The notes below the pieces were generated by a model, which did not search any database, was not told where the DNA came from, and worked only from the letters and a program-made list of their open reading frames with translations. Shown piece by piece: positions 18,728 to 27,682 of a stretch of DNA of 64,000 bases (the stretch's first letter is position 1; each line of letters begins with the position of its first letter). The stretch is from Bacillus sp. CHD6a. GTDB taxonomy: Bacteria > Bacillota > Bacilli > Bacillales > Bacillaceae_I. The stretch is taken from positions 209,294-273,293 of the forward strand of contig NZ_LBMD01000006.1 in the NCBI RefSeq assembly GCF_001293645.1. The letters are read 5' to 3'. A program made the position numbers and the translations under genes.

Positions 18728-20032
18728 TTACCTGTTCACAGCCTTTTGCAGTAGCGCATCAGTCAACACCGACAAGTTGATTGTCGATTGATTGATTTCT
18801 TTAAAAGAATTAACAATGATGTCTAGGTCAGCTTTATTTTTGTTGAAACGGTCCAGATAGTTATCCATCTCCATTTTGACGGTTACAATACCGCCCTTCA
18901 CTTGGACGATATTCTGCTGAGATTGCTCGGTCACTTTGTGCATAGAGGTCATCATGCTCGTCACATTGGTGATTTGCTGATCACTTTTATCAATAAGTAC
19001 TTTGATCTTGCTGCTAAGTTCCTTCGAGTTTTCGGCAAGTTTGCGTACCTCACTGGCAACTACCGCGAATCCACGGCCTTCATCACCGGCACGTGCTGCT
19101 TCAATGGAAGCGTTTAGGGCCAATAAATTGGTTTGATCTGCGATATTATCGATTCCTTGTGTCATCGTGATAATTTCTTCTGATACAGATTTCAATGTGT
19201 GCATCTCTTCAAGTGATTGACTGACTTCCTTCATGACTTCTTCAAAATTCCCTACCATTTTCTCCATCTGCATCTCATTGTCATTCGTTAAATGCAACAA
19301 GTTTTGGCTGCTTTTTTGTGTGAGGTCGGTGTCCTTCAAGACTTCTTCTGCTTTTAAGGTGACAGTTTGAATCGTCTCTTCCGTTTCTGTCACGGTACCG
19401 GCAACTTCTTCACTAATTTTCGTAAGCTCAGCCTGCAATGTGCGGTTTGCTTCATTAGCTTGTTCAAGCAAGTCAATACGCACATGGATATACTCTTCCA
19501 CGACAAGCTGTGAGTCCAAGTTTATTATATGTGTCAACCCAGTTAACGTAGTGACCAGGTCCTTTGGATTGTCCTGAAGTAACTCCACCACTTTCGGAAG
19601 AAGAAGGGTCTGCATGGCGGAATAGGTAGCCAAAAACCATGTGACAGGCAGATGAACCCCGTTGTGTGTTTGTCCGATTCTTTTTCGCATTTTATAGAAT
19701 TCTTCATCAAGTTTTCCGCTTAACAAACTTTGAAAATAGAGAACAAATACTGCCTTCAGTCTTTCCTTACTTGAGTTGGTTGTGGCAACCTGGTTCATCG
19801 GAGGTTGTTTATATAAATGTTCAAGTACTTTTTCGAGTACTTCATCTAGCAGTTCAAATAGGATTGGTTTCGCATTTTGTAAAGCTTGCAGATGTTCCTT
19901 TGTAAATCCCATATAATAAAGACGGCTTGCTAAATCCTCGTCCTTTGAATGGCCGACAACATCTTGTCTTTGAGGAAACTGCATCTCAGCAGTGTAAAGA
20001 ACTTTTTTAGGTTTTTGCATAAATGAAATCAT
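18728..20032 (-). CDS. hemAT: HemAT-like globin-coupled chemotaxis (aerotaxis) transducer
   Basis: A soluble 434-residue methyl-accepting protein with an N-terminal heme-binding protoglobin domain (about 30-190). The proximal histidine is H123 in [15 protein letters not shown], the same number as in B. subtilis HemAT. The C-terminal half is an MCP signalling coiled coil with the hairpin tip [17 protein letters not shown]. There are no membrane segments. B. subtilis HemAT senses oxygen and signals through CheW/CheA; the same is inferred here. The start at 20032 has AAAGGAG on the minus strand. It converges with ysxE and sits near the heme operon, which may be coincidence. Confidence 0.92.
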   Translation of the reverse strand: MISFMQKPKKVLYTAEMQFPQRQDVVGHSKDEDLASRLYYMGFTKEHLQALQNAKPILFELLDEVLEKVLEHLYKQPPMNQVATTNSSKERLKAVFVLYFQSLLSGKLDEEFYKMRKRIGQTHNGVHLPVTWFLATYSAMQTLLLPKVVELLQDNPKDLVTTLTGLTHIINLDSQLVVEEYIHVRIDLLEQANEANRTLQAELTKISEEVAGTVTETEETIQTVTLKAEEVLKDTDLTQKSSQNLLHLTNDNEMQMEKMVGNFEEVMKEVSQSLEEMHTLKSVSEEIITMTQGIDNIADQTNLLALNASIEAARAGDEGRGFAVVASEVRKLAENSKELSSKIKVLIDKSDQQITNVTSMMTSMHKVTEQSQQNIVQVKGGIVTVKMEMDNYLDRFNKNKADLDIIVNSFKEINQSTINLSVLTDALLQKAVNR

Positions 20033-20140
20033 GGACGTCTCCTTTTAATGTCGAAATTGGTAGAAAATTCTTGGGTTTATGTAGTATTATGGATGATTTT
20101 TAGGAAATAAGCTATAGGCAATGTGTCGAAAAAACAAATA

Positions 20141-20172
20141 AAAACTGCCTCAAACGGTATTGAGGCAGTTTT
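20141..20172 (-). terminator. Terminator of the small minus-strand membrane protein gene
   Basis: Perfect 13-pair stem AAAACTGCCTCAA/TTGAGGCAGTTTT with a six-base loop; on the minus strand it is followed by a T-rich tract and lies 10 bases past the stop at 20182. Confidence 0.85.
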
Positions 20173-20181
20173 ACATGTGGC

Positions 20182-20370
20182 CTAGATCCATTCCAAATGA
20201 AAGCAAATGGCAACCACGATGCAGATCGCAAGTATGAGAACGTCAAAGGTTGTGGGAAGAAAGATGGTACGTATACCTTGAAAGACACAGATAGGTATTA
20301 TGAATTGTGCGCATACCCCTCGAACCTGTCTCAACCATGGCGGCAAGGAATAAGGGTTATATTTTCGCAT
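20182..20370 (-). CDS. Small membrane protein, possibly YszA-like
   Basis: A 62-residue protein beginning MRKYNPYSLPPWLRQVRG and ending in a hydrophobic helix (about 42-60, PTTFDVLILAICIVVAIC). I place the start at 20370, seven bases after a perfect AAGGAGG on the minus strand, instead of the upstream ATG at 20400. A strong terminator follows, which supports a real gene. B. subtilis has a small gene, yszA, between ysxE and valS; the position fits, but I cannot confirm homology. Function unknown; the hydrophobic segment suggests a membrane location. Confidence 0.75.
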   Translation of the reverse strand: MRKYNPYSLPPWLRQVRGVCAQFIIPICVFQGIRTIFLPTTFDVLILAICIVVAICFHLEWI

Positions 20371-20501
20371 ATGGTACCTCCTTAAGCACACTTTTCTCAA
20401 TGTATATATACCTAAGATATGATTTGGTGCGAAAAATAGTGCCCAGTTCGGAACAAATATTTCTTTTTGTGCATAACTTAATAAAAAATTGGAGAAGCTT
20501 A

Positions 20502-20531
20502 TTGACTATTAGCATATCCTTTATGTAACAT
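20502..20531 (+). promoter_or_regulatory. Sigma-A-type promoter of valS
   Basis: TTGACT (20502-20507), 18-base spacer, TAACAT (20526-20531). It lies about 30 bases before the conserved base of T-box stem I. Confidence 0.55.
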
Positions 20532-20554
20532 AGTAAGGTAATAAGATAACGATT

Positions 20555-20822
20555 AAATACAGTGACAGGGAAGAGTACAATTGCAGACCCCTTTAGAGAG
20601 GGAAACCATCAGCTGAAAGGTTTCTCAGGAACGTCGGATTGGAAGGTCGCCCTTGAGTAGTTTCAGCGAACGCACTGCGTCTAGTAGTTGAAACCGGTGG
20701 AGAGCCGTTAACAGGTTTGAGTGTACAGGGGATAGTCTATCTATTTATACCCTGTAAAAAAAGGTGGTACCGCGAAACTTAACTCCTTTCGTCCTTTTAT
20801 ATGGATGAAGGGAGTTTTTTAT
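20555..20822 (+). ncRNA. T-box riboswitch leader of valS
   Basis: Stem I base motif AGTGACAGGGAAGAGTA (20561-20577), the AGAGAGGG bulge region, the T-box core AAGGTGGTACCGCG (20761-20774) and a terminator stem AACTCCTTTCGTCC/GGATGAAGGGAGTT with T6 (20781-20822). Uncharged tRNA binding stabilises the antiterminator and allows valS transcription. GTC valine triplets occur at 20633-20635 and 20646-20648 in the specifier area; which one is read was not resolved. Confidence 0.93.
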
Positions 20823-20840
20823 TTGGTTCTGTTTACACCG

Positions 20841-20965
20841 CTGTTGATTTCCGCACCAGGCTTCGCTTTCCGCGGGGCGGTGCTTGAGCCTCCTCACTTC
20901 GTTGCGGGGTCTCAAGTCTACCGCTACCTCCCGCCGGAGTCTTCGCCTTGTGCTCCAATCACCAG
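20841..20965 (-). repeat. Copy 7 of the ~125-bp repeat (minus orientation) in the valS leader
   Basis: Reverse orientation: CTGTTGATTTCCGC at the left and CCAATCACCAG at the right, with GAGCCTCCTCACTTCGTTGC and GGGGTCTC between. It lies between the T-box terminator and the valS ribosome binding site, so every full-length valS mRNA carries it. Confidence 0.8.
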
Positions 20966-21033
20966 CTAGGAATTAGCTTTTACATGATTTATACAGAACC
21001 ATTTTCTAAAAGAGAACAGGAGGAGAAAAAAGG

Positions 21034-23682
21034 ATGGAAATGAATGAAGTAAACCTTCCGACAAAATACGATCCACAAACAATCGAAAAAAACCGTTATC
21101 AATACTGGTTGGACGGCCGCTTTTTTGAAGCGACAAACGACCAAGACAAAACACCATACACAATCGTTATCCCACCACCAAACGTAACGGGCCGCCTTCA
21201 CCTAGGTCACGCATGGGACACCACCCTGCAAGACATCATCACACGCATGAAACGCATGCAAGGCTTTGACGTTCTATGGTTACCGGGAATGGACCACGCA
21301 GGAATTGCGACGCAAGCGAAAGTAGACGAGAAGCTGCGTAACCAAGGAATCAACCGTTATGACCTTGGTCGTGAAAAATTCATGGAAGAAGCATGGAAAT
21401 GGAAAGACGAATACGCGAAACATATTAGAGAACAATGGTCCAAGCTAGGACTTGGCCTTGATTACAGCCGCGAGCGGTTCACATTGGACGAAGGGCTTTC
21501 CAAAGCGGTTAACGAAGTGTTCGTAACGCTTTATAGAAAAGGACTTATCTACCGTGGGGAGTACATCATCAACTGGGATCCGGCTACGAAAACGGCTCTT
21601 TCTGATATTGAGGTAATCCATCAAGATGTTCAAGGTGCCTTCTATCATATGAGATACCCTCTGACTGACGGTTCTGGTCACATTGAAATCGCAACTACCC
21701 GACCGGAAACAATGCTTGGAGATACAGCCGTTGCGGTTCATCCAGAAGACGAGCGCTACAAGCACTTGATCGGAAAAATGGTAACACTGCCTATCACTGG
21801 CCGTGAGATTCCGATTGTTGCCGATGACTATGTGGACATGGAATTTGGTTCAGGTGCCGTGAAAATTACACCTGCACACGATCCGAATGACTTCGAAATC
21901 GGAAACCGTCATAATTTAGAGCGCATCCTTGTTATGAACGAAGACGGCAGTATGAACGAAAAAGCTGGCAAATACAATGGTATGGACCGTTTTGTATGCC
22001 GTAAGCAGCTTGTAAAAGACTTGCAAGAAAGTGGCGTTCTTTTCAAAATTGAAGAGCACATGCATTCCGTTGGTCACAGTGAGCGCAGTGGCGCGGTTGT
22101 TGAACCGTATCTTTCTACACAATGGTTTGTTAAAATGCAGCCTCTTTCGGACAAAGCGATTGACCTTCAATCTCAAGAAGATAAAGTTAATTTTGTACCA
22201 AACCGCTTTGAAAACACTTATATGCGTTGGATGGAAAACATCCGTGACTGGTGTATCTCCCGTCAGCTATGGTGGGGTCACCGCATTCCTGCTTGGTATC
22301 ATAAAGAAACAGGTGAAATCCATGTTGACCATAACCCGCCTGAAGACATTGAAAATTGGGAGCAGGATACAGATGTACTTGATACATGGTTCAGTTCTGC
22401 ACTATGGCCGTTCTCTACCATGGGCTGGCCGGAAACAGAATCTCTCGATTACCAACGTTACTATCCAACAAGTACCTTAGTAACTGGTTATGATATCATT
22501 TTCTTCTGGGTTTCCCGTATGATTTTCCAAGGACTAGAATTTACTGGCGAGCGCCCATTTAAAGATGTTCTCATCCACGGACTTGTTCGTGACGAGCAAG
22601 GGCGTAAGATGAGTAAATCCCTTGGTAACGGTGTCGATCCAATGGAAGTTATCGAAAAGTACGGAGCGGATTCTCTGCGTTACTTCCTATCAACAGGAAG
22701 CTCACCTGGTCAAGACCTACGCTTCAGTTATGAAAAAGTAGAATCGACTTGGAATTTTGCCAACAAAATTTGGAACGCATCCCGTTTTGCTTTGATGAAC
22801 ATGGGTGACATGAAGTTTGAGGATATTGATTTGAGCGGAGAAAAGTCCGTTGCAGACAAGTGGATCCTGACTCGTTTAAATGAAACGATTGAAACAGTAA
22901 CGAAGCTTGCTGAGAAATATGAGTTCGGTGAAGTAGGCCGTGCCCTTTACAACTTCATCTGGGATGACTTCTGTGACTGGTACATCGAAATGGCGAAAAT
23001 TCCATTGTACGGCGAAAATGAAGCGGAGAAAAAGACAACACGCTCTATTTTAGCTTACGTATTGGATAACACTATGCGCCTGTTGCACCCGTTCATGCCA
23101 TTCATCACTGAGGAGATCTGGCAGCAGCTTCCTCACGAAGGAGAGTCTATCACGACTGCCAAATGGCCGGAAGTTCGCGATAGGTTAACGGACAAGGAAG
23201 CGGCAGCAGATATGCGTTTACTTGTAGACATCATCCGCAGTGTTCGTAACGTTCGAGCAGAAGTGAACACGCCAATGAGCAAGCAAGTTAAATTGCTTGT
23301 AAAAGCGAAGACTTCTGAGATTGCAGAGAAGCTTGAGGGCAACCGTTCTTACCTAGAGCGCTTCTGTAACCCAAGCGAGCTGTTGATTGGAACCGATGTT
23401 GCTTTAGATGGCGGCGAAAAGGCGATGACAGCAGTGGTAACTGGTGCGGAATTAATTCTTCCTTTGCTTGGACTAATCAACATGGACGAGGAGATTGCCC
23501 GTCTGAACAAGGAACTTGCGAAGCTTGATAAAGAAGTGGAGCGCGTGCAGAAGAAGCTTTCCAATCAAGGATTCATCGCGAAAGCACCTGCAAATGTTAT
23601 CGAAGAAGAGAAAGCAAAAGAGAAAGATTATGTAGAAAAGCGTGATGCTGTTCAAGCTCGCATAGATGAGTTGAAGGGATAA
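21034..23682 (+). CDS. valS: Valyl-tRNA synthetase
   Basis: An 882-residue class Ia synthetase that charges tRNA(Val) and edits mischarged threonine. The HIGH-type motif is HLGH (56-59) in [15 protein letters not shown]; the KMSKS loop is at 525-529; the CP1 editing domain lies between them (about 180-350, with [18 protein letters not shown]). The C-terminal coiled coil (about 815-880) contacts the tRNA. The start ATG 21034 has an AGGAGG ribosome binding site. Expression is under T-box control from the leader upstream. Confidence 0.98.
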   Translation: MEMNEVNLPTKYDPQTIEKNRYQYWLDGRFFEATNDQDKTPYTIVIPPPNVTGRLHLGHAWDTTLQDIITRMKRMQGFDVLWLPGMDHAGIATQAKVDEKLRNQGINRYDLGREKFMEEAWKWKDEYAKHIREQWSKLGLGLDYSRERFTLDEGLSKAVNEVFVTLYRKGLIYRGEYIINWDPATKTALSDIEVIHQDVQGAFYHMRYPLTDGSGHIEIATTRPETMLGDTAVAVHPEDERYKHLIGKMVTLPITGREIPIVADDYVDMEFGSGAVKITPAHDPNDFEIGNRHNLERILVMNEDGSMNEKAGKYNGMDRFVCRKQLVKDLQESGVLFKIEEHMHSVGHSERSGAVVEPYLSTQWFVKMQPLSDKAIDLQSQEDKVNFVPNRFENTYMRWMENIRDWCISRQLWWGHRIPAWYHKETGEIHVDHNPPEDIENWEQDTDVLDTWFSSALWPFSTMGWPETESLDYQRYYPTSTLVTGYDIIFFWVSRMIFQGLEFTGERPFKDVLIHGLVRDEQGRKMSKSLGNGVDPMEVIEKYGADSLRYFLSTGSSPGQDLRFSYEKVESTWNFANKIWNASRFALMNMGDMKFEDIDLSGEKSVADKWILTRLNETIETVTKLAEKYEFGEVGRALYNFIWDDFCDWYIEMAKIPLYGENEAEKKTTRSILAYVLDNTMRLLHPFMPFITEEIWQQLPHEGESITTAKWPEVRDRLTDKEAAADMRLLVDIIRSVRNVRAEVNTPMSKQVKLLVKAKTSEIAEKLEGNRSYLERFCNPSELLIGTDVALDGGEKAMTAVVTGAELILPLLGLINMDEEIARLNKELAKLDKEVERVQKKLSNQGFIAKAPANVIEEEKAKEKDYVEKRDAVQARIDELKG

Positions 23683-23697
23683 GTGCTTTTTATGAGA

Positions 23698-23750
23698 TAA
23701 ATCCTGAGTGGGTGTCCTTTTAGGTGGGATATCTGCTTGGGATTTTTTTT
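23698..23750 (+). terminator. Terminator after valS
   Basis: Ten-pair stem AAATCCTGAG/CTTGGGATTT (two G-T pairs) around a 27-base loop, followed by a T run. Confidence 0.65.
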
Positions 23751-23841
23751 GATTGGGGACGAGGGGGAGATGTCGATGGTGACAATGAGGTAAGCTGTGC
23801 CGATATGTTAACATGCTATGTGTGTCGAAAATTGTTGAAAG

Positions 23842-23967
23842 GTCGAAGGTGGCGTGTAAATGGTAGAACCTCACTTGTTAAGAGTAGAAGGTTTCAGCAA
23901 AACGGTAGAAAGTCCTTTGGGAAATGTAGAAGGTCATCTGGGAAATGTAGAACCTCAAAACTTCAAA
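23842..23967 (+). repeat. Six-unit array with exact 21-bp period
   Basis: Units start at 23842, 23863, 23884, 23905, 23926 and 23947, each beginning GTAGAA or GTCGAA; the fourth and fifth end in TGGGAAAT. Unit boundaries keep the 21-base phase without slippage although the unit bodies diverge. The first unit contains an in-frame stop in the GTA-GAA frame, so a coding role is unlikely. It fills the middle of the valS to Mur-ligase gap. Confidence 0.75.
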
Positions 23968-24000
23968 CTCTAAAATTCCCCCTATAAAATCAATTCAACT

Positions 24001-24040
24001 ACGCTCCGGCGAACCTCCTGGAGGTAGCCGAAGCGTCATT
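24001..24040. terminator. Hairpin beside the 3' end of the minus-strand ligase cassette
   Basis: ACGCTCCGGC and GCCGAAGCGT pair across a 16-base loop that itself contains CCTCC/GGAGG. The T tract is better on the plus side (CATTTTAT) than on the minus side. It probably ends the cassette transcript, possibly bidirectionally. Confidence 0.5.
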
Positions 24041-25372
24041 TTATCCAATATCCATCAATGAATCCTTCCAAATCTCCTTGGCACTTCCGATCATTGACTG
24101 AGTTCCAACAACAAAAATAAGAGTAGGCTCCAAAGTCCGTACCATCTCAACAGCCTCTGATAGCAACTCAGCTTCCATCGCCCCAGCATGATATTTCCGT
24201 GCAACCTCAAGTGCATCTTCAGGAAACGTTTTATGCGAGTTATCCGGTCTCGTCACAACCAAAATATCCGAAAACCCACTGCAAACCTTGATGACGCCTT
24301 CATAATCTTTATTAGAAGGCACCGCAATAATAGTAACGACCTTCCTGGAATCTACGAATGGCAGGATTTCCTTTAAATAGGCAGCGGAAACGCGATTGAT
24401 GGAACCATCCAACACAACAGTTGGGTTATCAGCTACAACCTCTAGTCTACCAGGCCACCTTAACTCCCGTAATGCCTCTTTCAATAAGTTGCCTGGAAGC
24501 ATTCTTCCAATTACTGTTTCACATGTCTGAATCGCAAGTGTCGCATTTTCCACTTGAAAGGATCCCAATAATGGAAGCGATAGATCATAACCTCCCAATC
24601 TGGTCTGTAATGTAAAACTACTTCCATTCAAACTAGCAGAAACATTTGAAACCGTGTACTCCTTACCAAAATAAGCCGCTGACCCGCCAAGCAAATCACG
24701 CATCATCCCCAGCGCTTCCTCGGACTGTTTCCCAATCACAGCATATTTCGTACTTTCTTTCACAATCCCAACTTTATGCCCCACGATATTTTTCAAAGAA
24801 TGACCAAGGAAACCTAAATGTTCTTCCATCACCTTTGATACAACAGCCCATTTATTTTCCAACACATTTGTGTCATCATACGTGCCGCCGCGGCCAATTT
24901 CAATTACATTGATGTCGGTGCCTTCAGATTGAAAGTGAGCAAGTGCGATAGATAGCAAGATTCCTGTCGGCCCAAGGTAATGTTGAGGATTTTGAATAGA
25001 AGCTGTAATGCTATTAATGGCAGGTACATGTCGGTTTAAATAGGTAAGAAATGCTTTATCGGATATTGCTTTTCCATTCACTCGAATGCGCTCATTATAG
25101 TTAATCAGGTGGGGGGAGGTAAATAATCCAACCTTCCACCCCATCTTTTGGAGGATAGCAGCAATCATCCTTGATGTGGAGCCTTTTCCTTTACTTCCGG
25201 TAACGAGAATTACTTTGTCACCGGAGGGGATAAGGTCAAGAGTATGCAATAGTTCCTTCGTTAAATGGGGTGCCCGTGTTAGCGCATCATTTTCCTCCTG
25301 TTGAAAGGGCTTTGCTTTTAGCAGAGAGGAGTAGATATAAGGAACAGCTTCCTTCATTGTATGAAATGTCAT
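24041..25372 (-). CDS. FolC-like Mur ligase family protein
   Basis: A 443-residue ATP-dependent amide ligase of the Mur/FolC superfamily, third gene of a three-gene cassette. The P-loop is GSKGKGST (59-66), the block TSPHLINYNERIRVNG (85-100) matches FolC, and EIGRGGTYDDTNV (158-170) holds the metal-binding region. The C-terminal domain has WPGRLEVV and LDGSINR (321-327) where FolC enzymes have LDGAHN. A genuine folC lies on the opposite strand at 27683, so this is a paralogue with another substrate. The start ATG 25372 overlaps the preceding stop (ATGA). Predicted to join an amino acid to a carboxyl acceptor; substrate unknown. Confidence 0.85.
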   Translation of the reverse strand: MTFHTMKEAVPYIYSSLLKAKPFQQEENDALTRAPHLTKELLHTLDLIPSGDKVILVTGSKGKGSTSRMIAAILQKMGWKVGLFTSPHLINYNERIRVNGKAISDKAFLTYLNRHVPAINSITASIQNPQHYLGPTGILLSIALAHFQSEGTDINVIEIGRGGTYDDTNVLENKWAVVSKVMEEHLGFLGHSLKNIVGHKVGIVKESTKYAVIGKQSEEALGMMRDLLGGSAAYFGKEYTVSNVSASLNGSSFTLQTRLGGYDLSLPLLGSFQVENATLAIQTCETVIGRMLPGNLLKEALRELRWPGRLEVVADNPTVVLDGSINRVSAAYLKEILPFVDSRKVVTIIAVPSNKDYEGVIKVCSGFSDILVVTRPDNSHKTFPEDALEVARKYHAGAMEAELLSEAVEMVRTLEPTLIFVVGTQSMIGSAKEIWKDSLMDIG

Positions 25373-26247
25373 GCAGGTTCCCCTCCATATCCAAGCGTTT
25401 GTAAAATAAATTCTAAGTACATTCTCACGATATTAATGTCACTTGTTAGACATAATGTTCGACAACCAACCACATCTTCTATTTCATTGAAAAGGAGACG
25501 CCCGTTTTCATCAAACAAAAAATCAATGCCAACGAGGCCGAAATTAAACTGTTGAATTATTTTATTTACGACAGTACGCTCAACTTCATTCAGAGTATAG
25601 GCTTCTGCCTGTCCCCCTAATGTGAAGTTGGCTTTAAAGCTTTTTGGATTAGACCGAAGCACAGCTCCAACGATGGTCTGCCCTAATACATACACTCGTA
25701 GATCTTTACCAGGTGATCCGGCAAGTGGTTGAAGAATAATGGAACCTGTAGATAGGTGCTTATGGACTGCTTCCAACTGTTCAACTCTCTCCACCATAAA
25801 CACATCCCCGCCGCCTCTGCCTGTCCGCGCTTTTACGATAAAGGGGAATGGAAGTGGCAGATTTCCTGTCAGGAGATCCTCCGATGACTTGAAATACGTA
25901 TTCAACATCGGTATTCCTTTGCTTGCTAAGTATTGATGGGTCCTCGCCTTATCATTACAAATAACGGAAACGTGGTGGGAGTTAAAGCATGGAATGTTCA
26001 AGCGTTCTAGCTGCTCATTAAAAAGTGGATCGATGTTTCTCATGATCACAAAGTCTGGTTGAGCCATCGATTCTTCATCTAACATAATGACCAATTCATT
26101 ATGTTGAACTCCAAATGAGATTCGGGACTGGAGGATGAAATCCAACTCCATATCCAACTCTTTTGCCTCGTCCAAAAACCATTGAATAAAAGCTTGATTC
26201 TTTTTTGCGTGTTCTTCTTCGTATATAAGCCAGCCTTTCGTCCTCAT
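25369..26247 (-). CDS. RimK/LysX-like ATP-grasp ligase (second of two)
   Basis: A 292-residue ATP-grasp protein. The start is ATG 26247, which overlaps the upstream stop as ATGA and gives MRTKGWLIYEEEH; an ATG further upstream at 26316 lies inside the neighbouring gene. ATP-grasp features are the lysine in FPFIVKARTGRGGGDV, the block GKDLRVYVLGQTIVGAVLR typical of RimK and LysX, and the metal-binding end FLFDENGRLLFNEIEDVVG. Such enzymes form amide bonds through acyl phosphates. It is coupled on both sides to other ligases. Its acceptor and amino-acid substrates are unknown. Confidence 0.85.
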   Translation of the reverse strand: MRTKGWLIYEEEHAKKNQAFIQWFLDEAKELDMELDFILQSRISFGVQHNELVIMLDEESMAQPDFVIMRNIDPLFNEQLERLNIPCFNSHHVSVICNDKARTHQYLASKGIPMLNTYFKSSEDLLTGNLPLPFPFIVKARTGRGGGDVFMVERVEQLEAVHKHLSTGSIILQPLAGSPGKDLRVYVLGQTIVGAVLRSNPKSFKANFTLGGQAEAYTLNEVERTVVNKIIQQFNFGLVGIDFLFDENGRLLFNEIEDVVGCRTLCLTSDINIVRMYLEFILQTLGYGGEPA

Positions 26248-27149
26248 TGCTTGAACTCTCTCCACTTCTGCAAAATATGTGGAACGATATAGGTCGCAAC
26301 ATTGACTCCCGTACAATCATAAATATTTTTGATATGGGCATTGGAATTAATTTCACACACAAGCGGAGAACCGTCTTCAGCAAACAGGAGATCTACCCCA
26401 GCGAAGTCTGCACCAACAAGTTTTGCGCTTTTAATCGCGACTTCTTTTTCAATGTCTGTTGGTTCATACTTCAACATTTTTCCCCCGTTGCTCACGTTAG
26501 CCCTGAAATCAGTTTCTGAGACACGCATCATAGAGGCAACTACCTCATCTCCCACAACATTCAGGCGAATGTCCTTGCCTTTACTGGAAGAGATGAATTC
26601 TTGCATAAGGAAAGGTCGGTTACCTAACTCCTTTACTTTCATGAGCAGTTCATCTATAGAATGAATCAAATAAACCTGCATGCCAAATGAACCGTAGGCT
26701 TCCTTTAAGACAAGTGGAAAACCAAGGATTTCTGCAGCGTGGTAAAAGGGTTCTACATTCTCATGGGCGTGAAAAACCATTGGCGCTAAAAGGGTTTTGG
26801 GCATTGGTATCCCGTGATCTGCAAGAGTTTGAAATGTGAGCGATTTGTTATCACAGATTTCAATGCAGGCAGCACTGTTATAAACGGGGATTCCCATTTT
26901 TTCGAGGTGGCGTGCAAGTAACACATCTTTATCAAGAAAAAAAACGAAATCTGGCAGCTCCTGATGGTTATGCACTCCTTCTACTATTGCGCGGCCGTCT
27001 GCAACAGTCGGAAACAGTTCATTATTTTTCAATAGCTTAGTGGAGATATGATATTTTCTAGCTTCCTTATCAAACCATTCTGCTAAATGGATAAATTTTT
27101 GCTGAGGTAGATTTCCGTTATAAATAATCCAGCATACTAAATTTTTCAT
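26244..27149 (-). CDS. RimK/LysX-like ATP-grasp ligase (first of two)
   Basis: A 301-residue ATP-grasp ligase, the first gene of the cassette. It shows the ATP-binding lysine in FPLVLKEAYGSFGMQVYL, the glycine-rich loop, GKDIRLNVVGDEVVASMMR, FRANVSNGGK and the metal-ligand end FAEDGSPLVCEINSNAH, the classic RimK/LysX order. It resembles its neighbour in layout but not closely in sequence, so the two probably add different residues or act in sequence. The ribosome binding site on the minus strand is GGAGGATCACAC before the ATG. No LysW-like carrier peptide is encoded next to it. Confidence 0.87.
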   Translation of the reverse strand: MKNLVCWIIYNGNLPQQKFIHLAEWFDKEARKYHISTKLLKNNELFPTVADGRAIVEGVHNHQELPDFVFFLDKDVLLARHLEKMGIPVYNSAACIEICDNKSLTFQTLADHGIPMPKTLLAPMVFHAHENVEPFYHAAEILGFPLVLKEAYGSFGMQVYLIHSIDELLMKVKELGNRPFLMQEFISSSKGKDIRLNVVGDEVVASMMRVSETDFRANVSNGGKMLKYEPTDIEKEVAIKSAKLVGADFAGVDLLFAEDGSPLVCEINSNAHIKNIYDCTGVNVATYIVPHILQKWREFKQ

Positions 27150-27682
27150 GTGTGATCCTCCATTTATGCGAGATAATGAATGATAGTCTCCAGTACTTTT
27201 AAGAACTTTCTTGAAAAAAAGAAAATAATTCGTAGGTGAGTCCTAATTGTTGATGGCTCTGCTACCGATATATTTAACAGACTGCTAAAGACATCTTTAT
27301 CATACATTTTCAGTACTTAGGCTTTAAGGTTTTGTTACGGTACAATAAGATTACCTTATCCACTTCTTCAATACCAAGCAAAGGTTATGATTCTATTGGT
27401 TAAGTAGATGATATTGCTTGTTCCAAAAGTGGTTTAATATTGGCGTTTTTCTAGATTCTTTATAATAATGTTTAACAGGATAGATAAAAGTATGATAGTA
27501 TCCTGCTTTTTTAATAAACTCTTTCTAATTCAAGTGATGTGCCGTCTTATGAATAAGAAGTGGCTCATAACAGAAAAATAGGGAAAACTCGAAGGCGTTT
27601 GGCAATTTGTTAATCATAGCTCCACCTTGAGTTGTTAATACTTTTCATTTTAACCTAACAGATAAGCAAAAAGGAGATTAAT
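27150..27682. other. 533-base gap between divergent ligase cassette and folC
   Basis: No convincing protein-coding gene. It is AT-rich and holds a plus-strand terminator-like hairpin at 27476-27512, so a short transcript or attenuated leader may be made here. Both divergent promoters must lie in it, but I could not define them confidently. Confidence 0.5.
27476..27512 (+). terminator. Orphan terminator-like hairpin upstream of folC
   Basis: Stem CAGGATA/TATCCTG with a 16-base loop followed by CTTTTTT. It is 170 bases before the folC start with no gene in front of it on the plus strand. Confidence 0.55.

Noticed and set aside
23724..23987. Plus-strand open frame of 87 codons after valS
   Set aside because: Its C-terminal heptad pattern is the 21-base repeat read in one frame; no ribosome binding site, and the frame starts within the valS terminator loop.
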